Shown here piece by piece: positions 57,961 through 64,000 of a stretch of DNA of 64,000 nt; the first letter of the stretch is position 1, and each line of letters starts with the position of its first letter. The notes under the pieces are model-generated. The model was not told the DNA's origin. It saw nothing but the letters and a program-made list of their open reading frames with translations, and did not search any database. The stretch spans positions 170,182,182 through 170,246,181 of the forward strand of contig CM038052.1 in NCBI GenBank assembly GCA_021397845.1, in the 5' to 3' direction. This DNA comes from Areca catechu (taxonomy: Eukaryota; Streptophyta; Magnoliopsida; Arecales; Arecaceae). The position numbers and the translations under genes were made by a program.

Positions 57961-58538
57961 AGAGATCCTAAAGAGGACAAAGAAAAGGTGAAGCAAGGAA
58001 ATATGACCAACCTAGGAGGAGTTTTTCTGAGAGAAGAAGCTTGAAGCTTGAATAGAACCTTCTTCCTTTTCCTTTTCTTTTTCTCCTTTCTCTTTTGATT
58101 TTGCAAAGAAGCAGGATCCCTGTAATGATGGCAAGGAGCCTTATTTATAGCCTACCTAGATGGCCCATATTTAAACCATAATTTGTTTGGAGCCACCTGA
58201 TTTCAACATGTGGTTCAATCCAGATCGATCGAGTAATGACTATCCACCTCGAGATCATAATTAGTCGATTAACTCTTATCACCAAAGTTCGCATAAATCA
58301 TTTAAGAGCCATAGCTATTAGGATACGTGGCCAAACCCAATTATCCAAAGAAGATCAATCAAATGGCCAACTGCTAGGGAGTTAATATGCAATCCTTTCA
58401 AGTGTTGTGCCAATAATTTCTCTGATCATCATGATCAAGGTGATAATATAGCTAGCAACTATTTTCAAGAAACTAAACATGCCTGAGTAGTGAAAAGATC
58501 TGCTACATTCTCAATGTCAAACAAGTAACTACTCCATT
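57961..58538. other. Flank of the antisense gene, no other gene seen
   Basis: It probably includes the promoter side of the antisense gene (pyrimidine-rich 58060-58100 on the plus strand). The 3' LTR expected for the third Tat-like element is not present before the next LTR begins. Confidence 0.4.
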
Positions 58539-59782
58539 TGATGTGGCTGGATCGCTGACATGGGATGGGCAGATTGACGTGGAGTCCCTATCAGATGCCA
58601 CGTTGGATTTTCAACATGGGCTCCTTCGCCGGGCTGAGCTCCCCTAGAACAGAGGAGTCGCCCGCCGAAGTTGAGCTCCGTCCTCTGCCAGGTCGGTCCC
58701 CGCCAAGGCGGGATGCCTAGGCCGGAGCCGAGCATAAGTCCCCCCCAAGGCGGGCCCCTTAGGATCGGGCCCCGTGGTCAGGAGTCGAGCCCAAGTCTCC
58801 TCCACCACGTGGAGCCCCATCGAGGTCAAGTCCCCTGGGTTGGGCTATGCCCCACCCACCTCCATCAGGTCGAGCTCGCCCGAAGCCGAGTTCAGCTGGT
58901 CCGAAGTCAAGCTTAGTCCTCCTCTGCCCAGCTGAGCCACCTCGAGGCCAAGCCCCTCGGAGTTGGGCCCCATCTCTCCAACTCGGTCCCCAGCTCGGGC
59001 AGAGGCACCAACCGCCAAGGAAGCGGCGCCTCCCCTCCAAGGATGATGGCGGGCCTCCCGAGGGCCGTGTGGCAGTGCCTGCCATGCCGCAATTAATACC
59101 CACAGCCGTCACTCACACCAAAAGGGAAGGAAACCCCCTGATCAAGGTGCTATGCTCTCCACCAACCTGCCGTACCACCAGGGAAAGGACCCAGCCAGAG
59201 GGCGCGAGTCTCAAGGGTGGCGGCTCACCGATCGAGGTCCTACCAGGCTTCCCGAAATGGAGCAAACAAAGGGAATGTCAGAGCGCATGGTAGCTTCCCT
59301 AGCCATCTATCAGAAAAGGCATCCCGTCTACGGCACGACACCTCGTCGCGCGCATCTGACGATACAGGGGGATCCCGAGGCAAGCCAGAGTAAAAACCCA
59401 GCCAGGGTAAGCCAAAAGTAAGTAAGCAAAGCAAAAAAGAAGAAGGGATACCACTGGGATGGACGACAGAAAAAAGGAAGAAGGGCCATACAGGAGGACT
59501 TTTCCACCTCGGCCATCACCTCTCCCAGCCCGCTCTCACTTCCATTCACACCACACTCACTCCTCCTAGCATGGAGTTCATCCTGAGGGGCTCGACCAGG
59601 AGGATCTGTTTCCTTGGATCGTCACTGACTTGACCGTCGAAGCGCCCCCGCCGGAATCCCCGACCCGGGTCACTGATGCTGTTTCTTGCAGGTCCCGAGG
59701 CACAGGAGGCATCCCGAAGAGGCGGATGGGCGATCATCGACGCCACTTGTAGCTACGGGCTACGATGATCCTGGCGGCAATA
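58539..59782 (+). repeat. 5' LTR of the fourth Tat-like element, 1244 bp
   Basis: It starts TGATGTGGCTGGATCGCTGA and ends GGCGGCAATA, matching GGCGACAACA of related LTRs (final CA changed to TA). Minus-strand reading of 43700-43796 matches its first 90 bp. A GC-rich central part resembles the repeats at 43060-43560. Confidence 0.82.
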
Positions 59783-59785
59783 GAT

Positions 59786-59803
59786 TGGCGCGCCAAGAAG
59801 GGG
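59786..59803 (+). promoter_or_regulatory. Primer-binding site, fourth Tat-like element
   Basis: TGGCGCGCCAAGAAGGGG lies three bases after the LTR. The next element has TGGCGCACCAGGTAGGGG in the same position (61980). The tRNA was not identified. Confidence 0.65.
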
Positions 59804-59865
59804 GGCCATGAAGCAGAACGATTTCTGATCCAGCTCAAGCCCCACTCGAATAGCTCACCGGGAGG

Positions 59866-61233
59866 ATGGTGACCACTCGAGCGGGGGGAGCCTCCACCAG
59901 CCATGCGGGAGAATTCCCTTCCCACGAGAACCTGCACGGTCCGGGAACGGAACCACCCGCTCTGGTTCAACTGCCTCCGCTAGAAGTCCAGCTGACCGTG
60001 CTCGTCCACCAGATGCACACTCTCACTGCAGCAATGCACCAGCTCTAGCACCAGTATCGATCCCTAGCTACTCACTAGCAGCCAGAGACCCCCGCGGCCC
60101 ATGCCGCAGTACCCCCCGACAGCCTGCGTTCCTTCCATGGAAGGCCTTCGCAGCCACGGGCCGTTACTGACCCTCGGGGTAGTCGTCAAACCCCGACAAA
60201 GTGACAACGGGCCGGGTCCACCGACGGGGAGAGCTGCTCACTATACCTTGACCAGGGGGCATCTAAACCCCGCCAAGGCAAAAATGGCAAAACCCCTCGT
60301 CACAGGCATTGCGCACCCGTGTCACCTTCTCTGCCTCTCTCAGCGGACGGGTCGATAGATGAAGCCATCAGGTGCATGGCGGAGAAGCACCTGATGGAAC
60401 ATGACCGCAAACTAGCGGAATCCCACTGGTTTGCTAACTTACCTGGCTCCGCTAGCGAGCTAGTGGACTACAACGCCCGTCCTCCGTTCTCCCAGGAGAT
60501 CCAAGCAGAGCTGATTTCATGTCGGTTCCGCATGCCATAGGTGGATCCTTACGACGGGACCACCGACCTCCTGGACCACCTGGAAAGTTACCTAGCCCTC
60601 ATGAGGGTCCAGGGGGCCACTGATACTCTTCTATGCGTCACCTTTCCTGCTACTCTCTGGAAGGCGGCTCGAGTGTGGTTTGCCCGCCTTGAGCCAAAAA
60701 GCATCAACTCCTTTGCCCAGCTGGGACAGAGGTTCGTGGCTCACTTCGATGCCTATCGGAAATGCCACGAGAGGCAGACAACCTCTTCTCCATCAAGCAG
60801 CAGGATCGCGAGCCACTGCAGAACTGTGGCTCGCTTCAAGGCTGCCGTGCTAGAGATCTACAACCTGGAGGAGCCGGTCGCAATGCTGGCTCTAAAGCAA
60901 GGGCTCAGGACTTCTCGCCTGACCTACTCGCTCGATAATAAGCCCCCGAAGACATACTCCGAGCTCCACTTCCGAGCTCAGAAGTATATCCGCACTGAGG
61001 AGGCGGATCGTATGAGGTGGGAGCTCGATGGGAAGCCGCTGAAAAAGCCGACACCCACCGAGGCGCTTGGGACACGAAGGCCGGGACCGCCAGTTCAGAG
61101 CTCCCGACCGGGTCCAAGGCCAAAAGGCGCTCCCATCTCTGAGGGGAGTTTCACTCCCCTCCTCGCCTCGAGAATGAAGATTCTCATGGAGATTGAAGGC
61201 GAGGCCTACCTGAGGCGCCCACAGCTGGAGTAA
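59866..61233 (+). pseudogene. gag (broken), fourth Tat-like element
   Basis: The start MVTTRAGGASTSHAGEF at 59866 is followed by stops near 60046 and by frame changes up to 60360. The part with AEKHLMEHDRKLAESHW and NARPPFSQEIQAELI ends in a stop at 60538-60540. It continues in the same frame with DPYDGTTDLLDHLESYLALM and the capsid-like segment to 61233 (FAQLGQRFVAHFDAYR, LEIYNLEEPVAMLALKQGL). Near 60780 two frames meet. The zinc knuckle is not reached. Confidence 0.8.
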
Positions 61234-61359
61234 AGTCCCAGCCAACTCGGCACTTCGGCATCTCAGTCCAGCTCGGCCTCATCCACGTGGGCCCGGAACT
61301 CTTTCCAAGGATCCCCACCCATGTGGGTCCATGGCACGCTGCCCGACACGCCGCCTGCA

Positions 61360-61976
61360 AAGAAGGTTTGCATTTAAGTTTCCTAAGCTACTATTTACGC
61401 TAACTAGTGAATAGTGCCATGCCCAAGGTACTGTACCCCTACACCAACTTCCAGAACCACCCAGAAGAAGAAGGTTCACCAACCCATCATGGCCTTACAG
61501 GCTATCCTAGCATGACAAGTCTACATCAAGACCAGTACGCCTCCCCTGAACGACAGGAGCCATCCGTCTACACAAAAACTGGCATAGAGGTAAGGGGGGT
61601 AAGTAAGAAACAACACACTCTCTTGATTATCACCCTCTGGCATTAGAGAGTCCCCCGAGCTCTCCGCCTCTCAGAGGTTTCTTATTTCCTTCGATCATCC
61701 CACTGACTTGATTGTCGGAGTGCCTTTACTGGAATCCCCGGTGCAGGTCTTCCTTGTTTTGCAGGTCCGCCCGACAGAGGGACGATACGGTGAAGATTTC
61801 TCCTACCGGAGAGGCCCACAGGAAGACCACAGCACAGTATCAAACCCCTTCATCCCTACAACTACGACTATGATCCCCTTGATCGTCTCCGACCGACGAG
61901 CCCGGTGACGCTGGCAGGGAGTCCACTCACCCGGGCCATGTAAGAAGCTACAGGCCAGGCGATCTAGGTGGCAACA
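61360..61976 (+). repeat. LTR 3' portion of a fifth Tat-like element
   Basis: It contains the shared block (CACTGACTTGATTGTCGGAG, then TTGTTTTGCAGGTCCGCC, about 61700-61773) and ends GATCTAGGTGGCAACA directly before a primer-binding site. The LTR start was not identified, so it is probably truncated on the left, where it meets the gag of the preceding element. Confidence 0.7.
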
Positions 61977-61979
61977 GTT

Positions 61980-61997
61980 TGGCGCACCAGGTAGGGG
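61980..61997 (+). promoter_or_regulatory. Primer-binding site, fifth Tat-like element
   Basis: TGGCGCACCAGGTAGGGG lies three bases after the LTR end GGCAACA. Confidence 0.7.
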
Positions 61998-62252
61998 GGC
62001 AGATCCACGCTCCTCATTAAGGTGGGATGATGGTTTCCACCTTTGTCCTTAGTCCCCGAGGGACAGACGGGGGGCATGGGGATGGGGGCATGAAAACTTC
62101 TTCTCTCTTTCGAGGCTCCAAGGAGCGGCCTCGATCAAAAAATCTTAAGCTGTGAAGGTGCGTCGCCACCCTCGACGAGCCAGCAGGCAGCAAGCCAAGG
62201 ATGGAGCCACCTCCCGATGGCACCACCATCCAGGAGCCCCACTTAAAAAAAA

Positions 62253-62258
62253 AAGAAG

Positions 62259-62300
<42 letters not shown>

Positions 62301-62322
62301 AGAAGAAGAGGAAAAAGAAGAA
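62253..62322 (+). repeat. AG/AAG microsatellite
   Basis: A run of (GA)n is followed by GAAGAAGAA repeats. It gives Glu/Arg or Ser/Leu runs in every frame. Confidence 0.95.
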
Positions 62323-62364
62323 AGGGAGGAAGGGTATGGCCATCGTGAAGAAGAAAGAAATCCA

Positions 62365-63060
62365 TGCAACGTGGCTCCCAACTCTCCCATCCAACGGAGT
62401 TTTCTCCCATGCAACGGAGTTTTTCCCCATGCAACGGGGCTTGCTCCCATCCAACGAAGCTTCCTCTTATGTATCAGGACTCCTATCTTCCATGCAGCGG
62501 AGTCATCTCCCCTCATGCAACACGGAGTTCCAACACTCCCATGCAACAGGGTTCCACCTTTCCATGTACCAGGAGCCTTTTGCTCCCATCCAATGGAGCT
62601 CCAACTCTCCTTCATACAACAGGAGCCTCTTTCCTCCCAAGCAACGGGAGTCTTATACTCACATGCAACGGAGCCTCCTCCCATGCAGCGGAGTCTCCCC
62701 CCCATGCCATGAAGTTCCTTCCCATGCAACGGAGTTTGCTCCCATGCAATGGGGTCTCCTCCCATGCAACGGAGCTTACTCCCTCGTGCTACAGGAGTCT
62801 CATTTTCTCCCACGCAACAGGGTCTCATCTCCTCCAAGCAACGAGGTCTTCTCCTTCCACGCAATGGAGCTTATTCCCTCATGAAATAGAGGTCTCACTT
62901 CCTCCCAGGCAGTGGAGGTCCACCTTCCTATGCAACAGGAGCCTTATGCTCCCATGCAACGAAGCTCCCTCCCATGCAACGGAGTCTCATGCTCCCATGC
63001 AACGGAGGACCGTCTTCCCATCCAACGGAGCCTTGCTCCCCTTGCAACTGGGTTCTATGC
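62365..63060 (+). repeat. CTCCCATGCAACGGAG minisatellite
   Basis: More than twenty copies of a TCCCATGCAACGGAG core with variable spacers occur (spacing about 26-29 bp in the regular parts). Variants have cat-cca, aacagg or agcgg. Long open frames on both strands over this region (up to 250 codons) contain only the translated repeat. Confidence 0.88.
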
Positions 63061-63239
63061 TCTCGTGCTACGAGTGGTGTCTCGTTCTCTCCCAAGATGG
63101 CGGTCGGCGAACCTAATTTCGGCCTGCACGAGGAAGAAACATACCTTTGTTTATTCATATAACCGGAGTTCAACAGGTAACTCCTTATCCGCTACCTTTA
63201 TAAAATAAAAAACTATGTTTCATTTTTACAGGAATGGCT

Positions 63240-63960
63240 CCCGCAAGTTCAGAACGCCTAGGCCGGAGCCCTGTCCTCCTCCCCTAGGACGAGCCCCTCG
63301 AAGGCTAGAGCCACTTGAACTGGAGTCGGGTCACCGATGCCCTCCACCAGGCTGAGCCTCTCCGAGGACGAGCCCTGGACCGGAGTCGAGCCCTCCTAGA
63401 GATGAAGCTCGGATCCCATGTCCCTCCGGCACCAAAGACCGGACCATGTTCCGGCACCGGCGAGCCTAGCTCCCCGGCATCAAAACCCGGGAAAATGTCT
63501 TCCGGCATCAGGTCTCAGAGCCTAGTGCCAAGACCTCAGCCTTGAGCCTAGCTCCAAGGTACCAAGGTTCGAAGCTTAGACTTCCGGCACCCAGTCTTCG
63601 AGCCCAGCTCCAAGACACCAGGGACCGAAGCTCAGGCTTCCGGCATCAACGTCCCCGAGCCCAGCTCCAGGATGCCAACTCAAGACCGGAGCTCAGATCT
63701 CCAGCCAAGAGAACTTCGAGCCAAGCTGCTCTCAATCTCAAATATCTCCGAGCCCAGCTCCGAGATGCCAAGAGATTATGGGGCCAAGCAACTCCCATCA
63801 ACACCTCGAGCCTAGCTCCAAGGTGCCAAAGACCTGAGCCAAGCCCTCAGACAACCCCTGGGCCCGAGCCTAGCTCCACGTCCAGGAAGGCCTCGAGCCT
63901 AGCTCCAAGGCAATCAAGTCCTGTAACCTCTCGAAAAGAAGACGAGAGGGGAAGGAAAGA
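63240..63960 (+). repeat. GC-rich interspersed repeats of LTR/leader type
   Basis: Repeats of GAGCCTAGCTCCAAGG and GAGCCCAGCTCC types, spaced about 45-60 bp, are preceded by CCTAGGCCGGAGCC words also found in the LTR at 58720. It is probably part of a Tat-type LTR or leader. Confidence 0.6.
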
Positions 63961-64000
63961 AAGAGAACGAGAGGGGAACACAGCAAGAACCCTCTTTCTG

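Larger units (their letters stand above)
58539..61230 (+). mobile_element. 5' part of a fourth Tat-like gypsy element (LTR, PBS, gag)
   Basis: The 5' LTR (58539-59782), primer-binding site and most of gag are present. Shortly after gag the sequence changes to the LTR of yet another element, so pol is missing here. The gag and LTR ends match the element at 5960-16332, so the two are of one family. Confidence 0.8.
61998..64000 (+). other. Repetitive leader or degraded interior of the fifth element
   Basis: A short frame from 62026 (MMVSTFVLSPRGTDGGHGDG) may be the Gag start. After it come an AG microsatellite, a minisatellite and a GC-rich repeat region. No Gag, protease or polymerase motif follows before the window ends. 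Confidence 0.45.

Noticed and set aside
62145..63173. Frames of up to 250 codons on both strands
   Set aside because: Only the minisatellite unit is translated. Both strands are open, which points to composition rather than coding.

Overview
This is plant nuclear DNA, most likely from a monocot; a palm-like genome is only a guess. It holds one interrupted host gene, and the rest is nested, decayed transposable elements. There is no bacterial-style gene organisation, and no rRNA, tRNA or CRISPR array was seen.

The host gene lies on the minus strand (26206 down to 17199). It has twelve exons that join in one frame into 348 codons of a plastid-type transaldolase: transit peptide, Schiff-base lysine and most of the barrel. 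The C-terminal exon or exons are not in the window. Downstream of exon 12 the intron runs into a nest of retrotransposons that continues past the left edge.

The left nest (1-16332) contains a Tat-like Ty3/gypsy element (5960-16332, 5' part outside the window). A chromodomain Ty3/gypsy element (1-5959) sits in its gag gene, and a SIRE-like Ty1/copia solo LTR (13836-15165, target duplication agctc) sits in its 3' LTR.

Upstream of the gene is a second, internally deleted Tat-like element (27390-30435, target duplication agaag). It keeps a spliced antisense gene. Next is a CACTA transposon (about 30970-50370) with TNP2-like transposase remains. It is split by a 13-kb SIRE-like copia element (33299-46361), which is itself split by a Tat-type solo LTR in reverse orientation (42178-43796, target duplication ctatg). 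Copia and Tat families have therefore inserted into each other.

The right end holds a LINE-like remnant (about 50690-51310) and a third decayed Tat-like element (51380-58100) with sense pol and an antisense gene. It also holds the 5' LTR and gag of a fourth (58539-61230), and the LTR end, primer-binding site and repetitive leader of a fifth (61360-64000).

Every retrotransposon coding region carries stops and frameshifts. The most unusual recurring feature is the antisense gene between integrase and 3' LTR, seen in three separate Tat-like copies. Other points are an apparent GC-AG intron in the transaldolase gene, a 573-bp tandem duplication inside one antisense gene, and a family-specific repeated motif (GTGTCGACTCA) in the copia LTRs.
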